A DNA stretch of 64,000 nucleotides from positions 124,001 to 188,000 of the forward strand of contig JANQGX010000007.1 of NCBI GenBank assembly GCA_028282885.1. Direction: 5' to 3'. This DNA is from SAR324 cluster bacterium (lineage in GTDB: Bacteria; SAR324; XYD2-FULL-50-16). Positions 34,666 through 44,828 of the stretch are shown piece after piece. A program made the translations under genes and the position numbers. A model generated the notes under the pieces. That model had not been told where the DNA came from and searched no databases. It was given only the letters and a program-made list of their open reading frames with translations. Every line of letters starts with the position of its first letter. Within the stretch, counting starts at the first letter, position 1.

Positions 34666-37600
34666 CTAAATGGAGTCGGTATGGGGGGCTAAAACTTTTA
34701 TTGTCGTACCAACACCAAGATTGCTTTGAACTCTAATGCTTCCTTTGAAAAGCTCTGCTCGTTCTTGCATTGTCAAAAAACCTAATCCTTTTCTGAAATC
34801 GTCTTTGGATTTTGGCAGAAAACCAATACCGTTGTCTTGGATAGTCATTTTCAGATGTTCATGTTCTTTCATTATGCTCACTTTAACCAGAGTTGCTTCT
34901 GAATGCTTGATAATATTGTTCATTGCCTCCTGAAAAATCCCGTATAAATTATCTCTAATTATCGCCGGAGGATCATCAAATTGATCAAATTGAACATCGA
35001 ACTCAATATCGAAACGATTTTTCAGATTTACAACTTTGGATTCGATCACCGCCTTTAAATTGATTTCGTAAAAATGGGGTCGCAAATCTTCAGAAAGCGT
35101 TCGAATTTCTTCAATGCATTCAGATACTTCTGCGATTACTTCAGATAGCTGCTGTTTAACATTTTGATCACTCTCTAATAATTGTGCAGTCAAAAGTTGC
35201 AAGTTGAGTTTTAGAGCAAGGAGAGATTGCCCCACATGATCGTGCAAATTCCTGGAAAGCTTCTTTCGTTCGTCATCGCGAACAGTTAACAATTGTTGAG
35301 AAAGCTTACGGGCACGATCATATGTTTGCGCATGGTTAATTGAAATGGCAATTTGTGTCGAGAGCAGATTGAGCATATCGACTCGCTGTTTATTAAAGGC
35401 ATTGGAAAGCAGATTATTCTCCAAATAAATCACCCCAATTAATCCGCCACGATGAATCAAAGGAATACCAAGGATTGATTTGGATTGTTTGCTTTGAATA
35501 TACGAGTCGTTCCTAAACTGAGAGGAAAGGTAGGCATTTTCTAATAGGATCTTTTCTTTGGTTCTTAATACATAGTTGATAACACCTGAGGACAGAATTT
35601 TATCCAGTTGGGGATCTGTTAATGGAAGCTTTGTCTGATCTACCTTCACAATCCATTCTTCATAATCTTTAAATACAAGATAAGCTTTTTCAGCACCTGC
35701 ATTATCTTCAACGATCTTCATCAATGTTCTCAAAAGCCGTTCCAAAATCAATTCTCCTGAAAGCGCGTGAGATGCCTTCATAATTGACAGGTAATCAATG
35801 GATAATGGTATTGATGAGGATTCCTGTGGTGTCGGAATAAACAGATTGCGATATCTGATTTCGAACTGCCTGACAACTTCAGTCGCCTCCCATTCCTTGT
35901 AATACTTATAAGCCTCTTGCAGGTATATGGTTGCGACTTTCGTCATTCCTTGTGAAATCAAAAAAGAAGCACACAGCTCATTACTGATTGCTACATACTG
36001 AATGAATCCATTTGCTTTTGCAGAATCGATTGCTTTTTCAAAATATTCGATGGCTTCAAAACGCCGATTCTCGGCTAACGCTATTTTTGCTTCAATAATG
36101 TAAAGATAGTGTGAGAAGTTTTCTTTGCATTGACTTGCCCATGCGCTTATCTGTTCCTTATTCTTTGTGATGGTTTTGTGTACTTTACCCACCAGGCGAC
36201 CTGAATGGTTCGTTTCTAAAGCACATAGAGTTTCAACAAAACAAAACTCGGCTTCCGAAATATGATTGATATTACTTTCCTTAAACTCAGTTGCTTGCCC
36301 GATTTTCGATAAAGCCTTTTCAATATTTCCAAACACCCACTCATTTCGAGCCTTGTTGGTCAAATAGTGAAATACCGGGGCGAAATTTTGATTGTCTTGG
36401 CAGTCTTTAATGAAATTCTCTTCATCGAAAGTAAAATTGGCAGACAAATTCCGTCCGTTTCTTTTTGATATTAGATCAGAAACAACTTTAAATAAGCCAA
36501 CAGCAAACTGGCAGACAAGTCTGTTTTTGGTTTTTTCAAAAAACTCCAGACAAGAGACCAGATCTTTTTGAATCGACTTTAAAGGGTATCCTTGGATGAA
36601 CTCATTCGCGACACGATTGTACAAATTATAACCGGCATACATGAACTGACCGACTTTCCGACCTGACAAGTATCCTTTTTGGTGAATTTCGATAGCATGT
36701 TGCAGCGGTTGATACCAACTAACTATAAAACTACCCGCGGCGTTGCAAGTGAGACTGGTTTGGTTGGAGTCTTTGAGTCGATCTGCAAGGTTAAGAGCCA
36801 ATTGAGCAATCTCAAGGCTTCTTTTGTCATTTCCAAAGACATTTTTTAGAAGAATTGCATACCCGGCAAAGCCGGAACAGGATTCGGGTGTGCAGCCATG
36901 TTTCAACGTCAGATTCACTTTCATTAATGTGATTAGCGCAAATAACTGCCTGTTTTCATATAAAGCTGCTGCTGCAGCATTCATTAAGGTTTTCATTAAT
37001 AAAAGGGACTGCCAATCAGACATCAACGGAAGATTGACAAAATCCTCGATTGCTTTCCCTGCAGTTTGCTGATCAATCTCATTTTGTTCGCGTATAATTG
37101 CTGTTTCATAGTCGACGGCTAAGATGTTAATCCCCATTAGCCGCAGTGTTTTTGTCATGACACTGATAGCCTCTTTATTCTTACCAGCCAGTGTCAGCAA
37201 TCGAATTTCAAGGTTGTAACAACGGATTTTCTCTTCTCTGGTTCCTGCAAACTCTTTAATGAGGTTTGTGTATTCAATTGATCCTTTAATATTTCCGTTG
37301 AGAAATTCACTCTCCGCCAAATAGGTGGTGATCGCATTTGCTGCTTTTCGATCTTTTTCCCACCCGTCAGGACCAAGTAGTTGCTGCGCTTTTTTTAAAT
37401 AAGAAGAAGCTGAAAAATAGGCTGCTTGGAGTACTGCTCGTTGCCCTGCAATGGTATTGAGTTCAATCAATCGCTTCCGAATGGATTCGTCTTGCAAAAC
37501 TCGGTTGCTACGATTCAGATGATCAACAACGACATAAAGATACTTATCACGATTGGTTTCATAGACTTCCGAAAGCAGTATTCTGCCAATCTCAAAATGG

Positions 37601-39708
37601 AACTCGTCTTTCCGAGTTGCATCAGTTGAGTAATAAATTTCGGACCAGATTCTATCATGGGCAAACCTACAGATCCGATTCCGATGGTTCGTTTGTGGAT
37701 CTGATTCAGTTGGACCTTCAACTGATACGACCAAATTAAGTCGCTCCAGCAGGTCCAGGGTTTTAGAAACAAATGCTTTTGGCTGTTGGCTGGCTTTGGC
37801 CAGCAATGACAATTCAAACTGATGTCCTATACACGCAGCTACAGATAATATGAGACGATATTCTTCAGTTATTCCATTAACTTCATTGAGCACTAAATCA
37901 GCCACGTTATCCGTAATTGGAATCGAACGAATTGATCTGGATTCCTGTTCGGACATGGAAACTCGCTCGAAAAGCGACAAGTATCCATCCAGGTATAATC
38001 TTTGGAGAAAGCGGGTTAAGAAGAACGGATTCCCATTGGTTTTTTGATGACAGATTCTGGCCAGGTGGTTTGTATTGTTTCTGTCCAAAGGTAGATTATC
38101 AGTTATCAATTGCTCGATTTCATTTTGGGATAATGGCTTTAATTCCAATTCAAGCGATTGCGTTTGATTTTTTTGAACAGCCCTCAAGAAATTCCCTAAT
38201 GCATGATTCTCATCCAACTCATTGTTGCGAAACGTTCCAACAAAAATTAGCCCTTTTTCCCCTTCTTTTAGGAGGTTTTCAAAAAGCAATAAAGTGGACG
38301 GATCAGACCATTGCATATCATCAAGGACTATCAGGAGAACTTTATTGCTATCGATGAACGCATGAATAAATTGACGAAAAAGATGCTCAAAAAAATTTTG
38401 ATTTTGCATCAAATCGACAGCTTCAGATGCAGTTACCGGTCCCAGTATGTGTTCCAGGTGCGGAATGACCTCTAACAGGATTTGATAGTTAGGCTCCAGA
38501 TGTTGGGACATTTTTTCTTTCCAAAAAATAACTTCCTCCTCCTCAAGGACAAGTAATTCATCAACAAGCTGCTGAAACCCTTCAGATATGGCTTTGTATG
38601 GTCTATTGTGTTTGATCTGTTCACATTTCCCTGAAACGATGAGGAGATCATCCCTTAAGATTTTTTTCTTCAGATCATTGACCAGTGCAGTTTTGCCAGC
38701 TCCCGGTTCTCCGGAAATCAGTATGGCGTTGCAAAATTCGGCATTTTTTTCTTCAATTGCTTTTAGCAGTCGTGCAAGCTCTTTATCTCTTCCATACAGT
38801 TTTTTGGGTAAAACAAATCGATTTGGACGATCATCTTCACCCAACACAAAATCAACGGGTTCTTTTTCTGAATTGATGTGTTCCAAGCATTTCTCAAGGT
38901 CGGATTTTAAACCAAAGGCTGACTGATAGCGATCTTGAGGATCCTTCAAAACCATTTTTAAAACGATTTCAGACAAGATATCAGGAACATCAGAATTAAT
39001 CTCATTCAACGGCTGAAGCTCTGCAGTTAAATGATTTATTCTATGATTTATGATTTGATCAGCTTTAAATGAGGAATCAATCGTTAACAACTGATAAAGT
39101 GACATTCCCAGCGAATAAATATCCGTTCGAGAATCAATTTCATGTCCTGTGCGGCCAGTCTGCTCGGGAGAAATAAAGCCGAGTTCCTCAGGAAGAAAAT
39201 CAACGCCGTAAGAACCGTTTTCTTCGTAAAACTCTCCGGATTGAAAAGAGAATCCGGTCAGTTTCATTTTTGATGTTGACCGATCAATCAAGATCTTTTG
39301 CGGATCCAGATTACCATGGATAATTGATTGTCTGTGAAGGTCTCCCAAAATACCTGCTAGTTCAATCCCGAAACCTATTACTTTTCTTGCAAGTGATTCC
39401 CCGCTATTGCATGCCAAGTCTTCCATCAAACTCTTTACATCAACATGTTCAAAGACAATCGTGTGCAAACCGTCGTCTTCAAGGTAATCCAATGCTTTGA
39501 GAATTGATTCATGCTTAGCGGAAGAATGAACCTGATACTCTTGACGTATTCGATTGACAACGCTTTCGTTCTTTGAAGGTAGGCCATAGGTTTTTAATAA
39601 AACCGGTTTTTGATCAGAAATGCAAAGTCCTTGGGATAACTCAATATGTTTGGATTTATGAAGTATCTTTTCCTGTTGATAGCCCTCGATTTCAAATTGA
39701 TTTTCCAT
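34666..39708 (-). CDS. Giant pseudokinase / ATPase / TPR-like / GAF / histidine kinase
   Basis: A 1680-residue multidomain signalling protein, the longest in the window. The N-terminal Ser/Thr-kinase fold (1-285) shows SPEQTGRTGHEIDSRTDIYSLG. Its catalytic HRD reads HGN (residues 131-133) and DFG reads TGF (151-153), so kinase activity is unlikely. An AAA_16-type NTPase follows (YGRDKELARLL, Walker A GEPGAGKT, Walker B LLIVLDDMQWSDPS). A long helical TPR-like region runs to about 1270, and a GAF domain (SGELILERLLRTLMKIVED, ILGIPLIHRGGLIGVIYLEN) comes next. The end is a HisKA_3 dimerisation domain with phospho-His about 1489 (NLHDHVGQ) and HATPase_c (DNGIGFLP). No membrane segment. The adjacent NarL-type regulator is the expected output. 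Confidence 0.93.
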   Translation of the reverse strand: MENQFEIEGYQQEKILHKSKHIELSQGLCISDQKPVLLKTYGLPSKNESVVNRIRQEYQVHSSAKHESILKALDYLEDDGLHTIVFEHVDVKSLMEDLACNSGESLARKVIGFGIELAGILGDLHRQSIIHGNLDPQKILIDRSTSKMKLTGFSFQSGEFYEENGSYGVDFLPEELGFISPEQTGRTGHEIDSRTDIYSLGMSLYQLLTIDSSFKADQIINHRINHLTAELQPLNEINSDVPDILSEIVLKMVLKDPQDRYQSAFGLKSDLEKCLEHINSEKEPVDFVLGEDDRPNRFVLPKKLYGRDKELARLLKAIEEKNAEFCNAILISGEPGAGKTALVNDLKKKILRDDLLIVSGKCEQIKHNRPYKAISEGFQQLVDELLVLEEEEVIFWKEKMSQHLEPNYQILLEVIPHLEHILGPVTASEAVDLMQNQNFFEHLFRQFIHAFIDSNKVLLIVLDDMQWSDPSTLLLFENLLKEGEKGLIFVGTFRNNELDENHALGNFLRAVQKNQTQSLELELKPLSQNEIEQLITDNLPLDRNNTNHLARICHQKTNGNPFFLTRFLQRLYLDGYLSLFERVSMSEQESRSIRSIPITDNVADLVLNEVNGITEEYRLILSVAACIGHQFELSLLAKASQQPKAFVSKTLDLLERLNLVVSVEGPTESDPQTNHRNRICRFAHDRIWSEIYYSTDATRKDEFHFEIGRILLSEVYETNRDKYLYVVVDHLNRSNRVLQDESIRKRLIELNTIAGQRAVLQAAYFSASSYLKKAQQLLGPDGWEKDRKAANAITTYLAESEFLNGNIKGSIEYTNLIKEFAGTREEKIRCYNLEIRLLTLAGKNKEAISVMTKTLRLMGINILAVDYETAIIREQNEIDQQTAGKAIEDFVNLPLMSDWQSLLLMKTLMNAAAAALYENRQLFALITLMKVNLTLKHGCTPESCSGFAGYAILLKNVFGNDKRSLEIAQLALNLADRLKDSNQTSLTCNAAGSFIVSWYQPLQHAIEIHQKGYLSGRKVGQFMYAGYNLYNRVANEFIQGYPLKSIQKDLVSCLEFFEKTKNRLVCQFAVGLFKVVSDLISKRNGRNLSANFTFDEENFIKDCQDNQNFAPVFHYLTNKARNEWVFGNIEKALSKIGQATEFKESNINHISEAEFCFVETLCALETNHSGRLVGKVHKTITKNKEQISAWASQCKENFSHYLYIIEAKIALAENRRFEAIEYFEKAIDSAKANGFIQYVAISNELCASFLISQGMTKVATIYLQEAYKYYKEWEATEVVRQFEIRYRNLFIPTPQESSSIPLSIDYLSIMKASHALSGELILERLLRTLMKIVEDNAGAEKAYLVFKDYEEWIVKVDQTKLPLTDPQLDKILSSGVINYVLRTKEKILLENAYLSSQFRNDSYIQSKQSKSILGIPLIHRGGLIGVIYLENNLLSNAFNKQRVDMLNLLSTQIAISINHAQTYDRARKLSQQLLTVRDDERKKLSRNLHDHVGQSLLALKLNLQLLTAQLLESDQNVKQQLSEVIAEVSECIEEIRTLSEDLRPHFYEINLKAVIESKVVNLKNRFDIEFDVQFDQFDDPPAIIRDNLYGIFQEAMNNIIKHSEATLVKVSIMKEHEHLKMTIQDNGIGFLPKSKDDFRKGLGFLTMQERAELFKGSIRVQSNLGVGTTIKVLAPHTDSI

Positions 39709-39921
39709 AAATCCAATTGAACTCGTGAATGTTTTGACAAAAATATTGGTCTTTTAAGTGGAAGATGTGAAAATGTAGACTGTTGGTACCTATTGGTTTC
39801 TCAATATGTAAATCTGATGATGACACGGCATTTCTGACAAAACAGGCTTTGTGATACAAATACCTGATTTAGCCGGAGAGTGGCAATATTCCGTTTTGCT
39901 GCACGTGAGTGGTGTCTTTGT

Positions 39922-40803
39922 TTAATCCGACTCTATTATCACCCATCCCTCGGGAAAGAGGTCTTTCGTACTTCTTCGAATTCTTAGCCACCTGCTGGGA
40001 GCCATCACCAGTTTGTCGGGATTGGAGTTCAACCAGGCTCCCCACCAGGAAAAGCTGCTGTTGGCTATAATATTGTTTTTGCAAAGGCTCATCAGTTTTA
40101 GATCAAATTCCGGATTATCAAGTCCATTGCAATCGACGATTTCCATTGGATAGTCCAATTTGAAGTTTGACCTCACCCAATCAGGATCATCACTGAACAC
40201 AAAATAACTGGGACTCGTCACCCAGTTCCCCATTCTTTTCACGCACCTGTGATAATAGTCGAGACTGCAGGTGCCGTGTTTCTTGTTAACAACCGCGTCG
40301 GAAACATAATCCCCCCTTCTGATATGCAGACTTACCGAAACCGTGCTTTTGATTCTACCGGCAATCCTTTCAGCATCTTCAGACAGTATATTGCGAAGCT
40401 CCAGATCGTCGCGAATCTGACCCGCAACATCTGAAAAATAGCTGGCACTTTGCCAATACCCTTCCAGATAAACACCATCTCCTAACTTCAATATATTCGG
40501 ATCAAAATCTCGATTTTTCTCCTTGATATGAGTACTGGTAGATCGGGGTGGCAGCCTGAAAAACCGTCGAAATACACGTTCGGGAAAAGAAGGAGGCCTC
40601 ATCCTTAGGTGATCAACCTCATCACGACGGAGCAGGATGCCCTCAATATTGAATTTGCTCAGCAGATAACTGCGCAGTTGATCGGATTCGAAACTGGTGA
40701 TATCAAATCCCAGCGATGTGTTGTTTAATATGGAGAGATGTCTGCCGACAGCATATTGGAACAATTGGTTTCCAATCCCTCCTTCCAGATTTACGATAAT
40801 CAT
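39922..40803 (-). CDS. Alpha-1,2-fucosyltransferase-like GT11 glycosyltransferase
   Basis: Transfers a deoxyhexose (family activity: fucose in alpha-1,2 linkage from GDP-fucose) to a glycan. MIIVNLEGGIGNQLFQYAVG is the family N-terminus, VSLHIRRGDYV is the donor-binding motif, and SSFSWWGAWLN is the third motif. A frame extends upstream to 40872, but the conserved N-terminus places the start at 40803. The preceding gene on this strand is gmd, which makes the precursor of GDP-fucose. The epimerase/reductase (fcl) that would complete GDP-fucose is not in the window. Confidence 0.9.
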   Translation of the reverse strand: MIIVNLEGGIGNQLFQYAVGRHLSILNNTSLGFDITSFESDQLRSYLLSKFNIEGILLRRDEVDHLRMRPPSFPERVFRRFFRLPPRSTSTHIKEKNRDFDPNILKLGDGVYLEGYWQSASYFSDVAGQIRDDLELRNILSEDAERIAGRIKSTVSVSLHIRRGDYVSDAVVNKKHGTCSLDYYHRCVKRMGNWVTSPSYFVFSDDPDWVRSNFKLDYPMEIVDCNGLDNPEFDLKLMSLCKNNIIANSSFSWWGAWLNSNPDKLVMAPSRWLRIRRSTKDLFPEGWVIIESD

Positions 40804-41072
40804 GAAATTGGTTCTAAGTTCTCTGGGTATATATCTCGATTGAGCTTTCGATAAACAAGAAGATGCCCGCACTTAAATCAAAAGCATCGCCCATAATTCT
40901 CATTTTTGTGTGGAACAATAAGATAGCTTAAATGATTGGAGAATTACCCTGGTCTTGCCTATTTGATAAATTTGCGGTTTCGTTGCAGGACTTTTTGAGT
41001 AAGTAGCATTCCATTCTAAACAGCGGAATTTGTTTCATTGAAAGCTATCGGACTCAGCCCCGGGTTCACGCC

Positions 41073-42164
41073 TCATTCAAAATAGTTTTTGATTTTATAT
41101 CCACCATTGACCAGGTGTTCATCCCGCTTTGCCTCTTCCAGGTCAAATGAAACCATGTCCCTGACCAGATCCTTCAAACTAAACCGATTTTCCCATCCAA
41201 GCTCCTTCATCGCTTTGGAAGGGTCTCCTATCAGAAGATCCACTTCAGTGGGGCGGAAATACCTGGGATCAACTTCAACCAGCGTTTTACCGGACTTGCT
41301 GTCTATTCCGACTTCATCAACACCCTTTCCCTTCCATTCAAGCTCAATTCCCACCTCTTTAAACGCTAGCTCGGTGAATGTTCTGACCTTGGTCGTTTTG
41401 CCGGAGGCAAGGACATAATCATCCGGTTTTTCAACCTGCAGCATCATCCACATACCCACAACATAGTCTTTCGCATGTCCCCAGTCACGGCTGGCTTCCA
41501 AATTCCCCAGGTAGAGTTTATCCTGTAACCCCAAAGAGATTTTTGCTGCGGCCCGCGTGATTTTTCGGGTTACAAAAGTCTCTCCCCTGATTGGTGACTC
41601 ATGATTGAACAAAATTCCATTACAGGCGAATATTTTATGAGCTTCCCGATAATTGACGGTAATCCAGTACGAATAGAGCTTGGCGCAGGCGTAGGGTGAT
41701 CGGGGATAAAACGGTGTATTCTCGCTCTGGGGGGTTTCCTGTATCAGACCGTACAATTCACTCGTCGAAGCCTGGTAAAAGCGGGTTTTGTCAGTCAGCT
41801 TCAACAGGCGGATTGCCTCCAGGAGTCTCAACGTTCCCAGGGCGTCTGTATCAGCAGTGAATTCGGGGTTCTCGAAAGAGACCTGTACATGACTTTGGGC
41901 ACCCAGGTTATAGATTTCATCAGGTTGAACCTCCTGGACTTTTCGAATCAGATTCGTGGAATCGGTCAATTCTCCATAATGGAGAAAAAATCTGCAGTCC
42001 TCTTCATGGGGGTCTTTATAAAGATGATCGATTCTATCCGTATTGAACAACGAGCTACGTCGTTTGATACCGTGTACCTCATATCCCTTTTTCAACAGAA
42101 ACTCAGCCAGGTAAGCTCCGTCCTGTCCCGTTATACCTGTGATCAGTGCTACTTTATTAGTCAT
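41073..42164 (-). CDS. gmd: GDP-mannose 4,6-dehydratase
   Basis: Short-chain dehydrogenase-family enzyme converting GDP-mannose to GDP-4-keto-6-deoxymannose, precursor of GDP-fucose, rhamnose or perosamine. [17 protein letters not shown] (NADP site), [29 protein letters not shown] and [12 protein letters not shown] (catalytic Tyr-xxx-Lys) are present, as is [16 protein letters not shown]. Normal length, 363 residues. Followed on the same strand by the GT11 gene after about 270 bp. Confidence 0.97.
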   Translation of the reverse strand: MTNKVALITGITGQDGAYLAEFLLKKGYEVHGIKRRSSLFNTDRIDHLYKDPHEEDCRFFLHYGELTDSTNLIRKVQEVQPDEIYNLGAQSHVQVSFENPEFTADTDALGTLRLLEAIRLLKLTDKTRFYQASTSELYGLIQETPQSENTPFYPRSPYACAKLYSYWITVNYREAHKIFACNGILFNHESPIRGETFVTRKITRAAAKISLGLQDKLYLGNLEASRDWGHAKDYVVGMWMMLQVEKPDDYVLASGKTTKVRTFTELAFKEVGIELEWKGKGVDEVGIDSKSGKTLVEVDPRYFRPTEVDLLIGDPSKAMKELGWENRFSLKDLVRDMVSFDLEEAKRDEHLVNGGYKIKNYFE

Positions 42165-42539
42165 GATGTTAGATCCTTATATCTTGTTCTTACGAGTCCG
42201 AAAATGCGCCTGCAGATTCATTCAGGATGACGACTGCAATTGATCTTCGTTTGTCAGGGTCTGTTTTCACAAACACTCAGGATAGCATGGCATTCGCTAA
42301 AAACCTTGTCTATTCCTTATTATTTGCGATGATTGAGCCCCGGATACAAATCTTGACCCTCTGAATATGCAAGAACCATGGTCTTGTGATAGATTGGATG
42401 ATAAACCGATCAGGAAGGTGGTCATTGACAGATCGCATCGACGGGATCAAAATCAAATCTAAAATCCCTTCATCATTGCCTGCAAACCCCTCTGTTCCAT
42501 CACTGTTTTCATCCCGAAGGTTATTTGTAATAGACGCTT
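42165..42539. other. Divergent intergenic region, 375 bp
   Basis: Lies between gmd (minus) and mazG (plus) and should hold both promoters. I found no convincing -35/-10 pair, repeat or RNA gene. There is no long frame on either strand. Composition is ordinary for the window. Confidence 0.45.
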
Positions 42540-43295
42540 ATGAAAAAGTTAGTTGATATTGTTGAGAAACTGAGATCTCCGGGTGGTTGCCCATGGGATC
42601 AAAAACAGACCCACTCCTCACTTATTCCCTACCTGCTCGAAGAGACCTGGGAAGTGATCAATGAGATTGAAAAGGATAATGTTGAGCATTCCCTTAAGGA
42701 AGAGCTGGGAGATCTCTTGTTGCAGATTGTTCTTCACGCCCAGATTGCCAGTGAGCACGGACGTTTCACCATCGACGACGTGGTAGATGCCATATCTGAA
42801 AAAATGGTGCATCGGCATCCCCATGTATTTAAAACCGGAAACAATGAACTCTCTGAAAAGGAGTTGGGACAGCAATGGAAAAAACTTAAAGCTGAAGAAA
42901 AAAAGCACAGCCCTGTGAAAGATTCTCTCATCAACGGTGCTCCTTCCCTGATGAATGCGCTGGCTATCAGCAAAAAAGCGGCAGGGATGGGATTTGACTG
43001 GGACTCGGCATGGGATGTATTATTAAAAGTTGAAGAAGAGTTGGATGAAATCAGGCAGGAGATGAAAGCCGGAAACGTCGATAAAATTGAAGAGGAGATC
43101 GGCGATCTTCTGTTCACCATTACCAACCTGGCCAGGTTTTATCGAATCAGCCCGGAAATAGCCTTGAAAAAGGGAAATGACAAGTTTCTTCGCAGATTTG
43201 ACTCCCTGGAGTTAGCCATCAACGAAGCGGAAAAAACCGGCAGGAAACTCAGCAAGGATGAACTGGAAGAGTTATGGCAAAAAACCAAAGCCTGA
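42540..43295 (+). CDS. mazG: Nucleoside triphosphate pyrophosphohydrolase MazG
   Basis: House-cleaning enzyme that splits NTPs/dNTPs to NMP and pyrophosphate. It has two MazG domains in 251 residues. The first starts with LRSPGGCPWDQKQTHSSLIPYLLEE, the typical metal-binding EExxE/ExxD helices (EELGDLLLQIVLHAQ) and HRHPHVF. The second repeats EEELDEIRQEM and EEEIGDLLFTITNLAR. Start ATG at 42540 begins directly at the conserved region. Single gene, followed by rlmE. Confidence 0.96.
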   Translation: MKKLVDIVEKLRSPGGCPWDQKQTHSSLIPYLLEETWEVINEIEKDNVEHSLKEELGDLLLQIVLHAQIASEHGRFTIDDVVDAISEKMVHRHPHVFKTGNNELSEKELGQQWKKLKAEEKKHSPVKDSLINGAPSLMNALAISKKAAGMGFDWDSAWDVLLKVEEELDEIRQEMKAGNVDKIEEEIGDLLFTITNLARFYRISPEIALKKGNDKFLRRFDSLELAINEAEKTGRKLSKDELEELWQKTKA

Positions 43296-43441
43296 ATATT
43301 ATCCCCCTGGATTTCTTTAACCAATCAAGCACCAGTGTCCGCTAAATCTCGTCAAATTGCAATTAGAAGCCTCCGGTCATATCAAAAACCGGCAATATTT
43401 CAGCAGAGATTCCGGGCGAAACAAGAGCTGATAAGACACAC

Positions 43442-44023
43442 ATGAAAGAGGTTCAGGATCATTATTTTAAAAAAGCCAAAAAGGAAGGATACGCAGCCCG
43501 TTCTGCCTTTAAGCTGGAAGAGATTGACACAAAGCACAAATTATTAAAATCCGGCTCAAAAGTGATCGACCTGGGGTGTTACCCGGGAAGCTGGATGCAA
43601 TATGTATCCGGCAAAATCGGGGATAAGGGATTGGTTCTGGGAATCGACAGGACCGCATTGCAGATTTCTTTGAAAGACAACATGCGGTTTATTCATTCCG
43701 ATATCAATGAACTCGATCTCTCTACATTGGAAAATGTCGCCACCCGGTTTAATCTCGTGATCAGCGATATGGCGCCAAATACAACAGGAGTTAAGGGTGT
43801 TGATGCTGCCCGCTCACTGCAGTTATGCGAGATGGCACTTCTCGTTGCACGGGAACGTCTCCATCCGGATGGCGCTGTTCTGGTCAAAATCCTGCGAGGG
43901 GGTACATTTGATGAACTGCTAAGGCAAATGCGAAATGAATACAGGATTGTGAAAACCATCAAACCAAAGAGCTCACGGAAAGAGAGCAAAGAGATATTTG
44001 TATTGGGGATGCACCGGAAATAA
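43442..44023 (+). CDS. rlmE: 23S rRNA (uridine-2'-O-)-methyltransferase
   Basis: FtsJ/RlmE methylates the ribose of U2552 in the peptidyl-transferase A loop. AARSAFKLEEID (catalytic Lys), VIDLGCYPGSWMQYV (SAM loop), ISDMAPNTTGVKGVD (catalytic Asp region) and VLVKILRGG (catalytic Lys) are complete. Slightly short (193 residues) but intact. In many bacteria it precedes ftsH; here it precedes hslV. Confidence 0.94.
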   Translation: MKEVQDHYFKKAKKEGYAARSAFKLEEIDTKHKLLKSGSKVIDLGCYPGSWMQYVSGKIGDKGLVLGIDRTALQISLKDNMRFIHSDINELDLSTLENVATRFNLVISDMAPNTTGVKGVDAARSLQLCEMALLVARERLHPDGAVLVKILRGGTFDELLRQMRNEYRIVKTIKPKSSRKESKEIFVLGMHRK

Positions 44024-44064
44024 GCCTGAATAACTCTAAATATTAAAAACACTACCGACTATTC

Positions 44065-44070
44065 TATAAT
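44065..44070 (+). promoter_or_regulatory. -10-like element before hslV
   Basis: Perfect TATAAT, 20 bases before the hslV ATG, so a very short leader. The corresponding -35 position holds ATTAAA (17-bp spacing), a weak match. No sigma-32-type sequence (CTTGAAA with CCCCAT) is seen, although hslVU is heat-induced in enteric bacteria. Confidence 0.35.
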
Positions 44071-44090
44071 TACATCTTTCAAGGTGACAT

Positions 44091-44624
44091 ATGACAACAA
44101 TACTTTGTGTGCGAAAAAGCAATAAAGTTGTAATCGCCGGTGACGGACAAGTCACTTTAGGCAATACCGTGATGAAATCCAACGCCCGAAAAATAAGGAA
44201 GACCTATAAAGATAGAATTCTGGCAGGATTTGCCGGTTCAACGGCTGATGCGTTTACGCTTTTTGAAAAATTTGATGCTAAACTGGAAGAGTTTGACGGC
44301 AATCTGGTGCGAGCCGCTGTGGAACTGGCAAAAGACTGGCGCACCAACAAGATGCTGAGAAACCTGGAAGCCCTTCTTGCCGTTGCTGATGCTGATAATT
44401 CATTAATTATCTCCGGAAATGGCGATGTTATAGAACCGGACGATGGTATTCTTGCCATCGGATCTGGCGGTCAATTCGCTCTGGCTGCAGCCCGCGCCCT
44501 TTTACAAAACACTGAGCTCAGTGCCGAAGATATCGTTAAACGATCGATGAAAATCGCCTCATCCATCTGCATATATACCAATCCGGAGATTAATACTGAA
44601 TCCATTGAGTCAACAAAAATCTGA
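44091..44624 (+). CDS. hslV: ATP-dependent protease peptidase subunit HslV
   Basis: Proteasome-like threonine peptidase; forms a dodecamer capped by HslU. It begins [20 protein letters not shown], so the catalytic Thr is exposed after Met removal. It contains [31 protein letters not shown] and [15 protein letters not shown]. 177 residues, normal. AAGGTG stands five bases before the ATG. hslU follows after 204 bp, an unusually wide gap for this pair. Confidence 0.97.
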   Translation: MTTILCVRKSNKVVIAGDGQVTLGNTVMKSNARKIRKTYKDRILAGFAGSTADAFTLFEKFDAKLEEFDGNLVRAAVELAKDWRTNKMLRNLEALLAVADADNSLIISGNGDVIEPDDGILAIGSGGQFALAAARALLQNTELSAEDIVKRSMKIASSICIYTNPEINTESIESTKI

Positions 44625-44828
44625 TTCGAGCAGAGATGTAGACCGCAGAATGAAAATAACTGATCCTTCGAGACCGATATGCCGACTCCTGGCTGGAACA
44701 GAAAAAACTAATGAAGAATTGATGTCGACCGGACAGATAATCAAAAAAGCGAAACCAAAAGAAACATCATCAAACCTGAAGACAAATCAAAGGTTAATAG
44801 TTGTTACATAAATGAACAAAGAGGAATT

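Noticed and set aside
44605..44811. 68-codon plus-strand frame between hslV and hslU
   Set aside because: Starts inside hslV with TTG, no ribosome site, no recognisable motif; composition looks like spacer.
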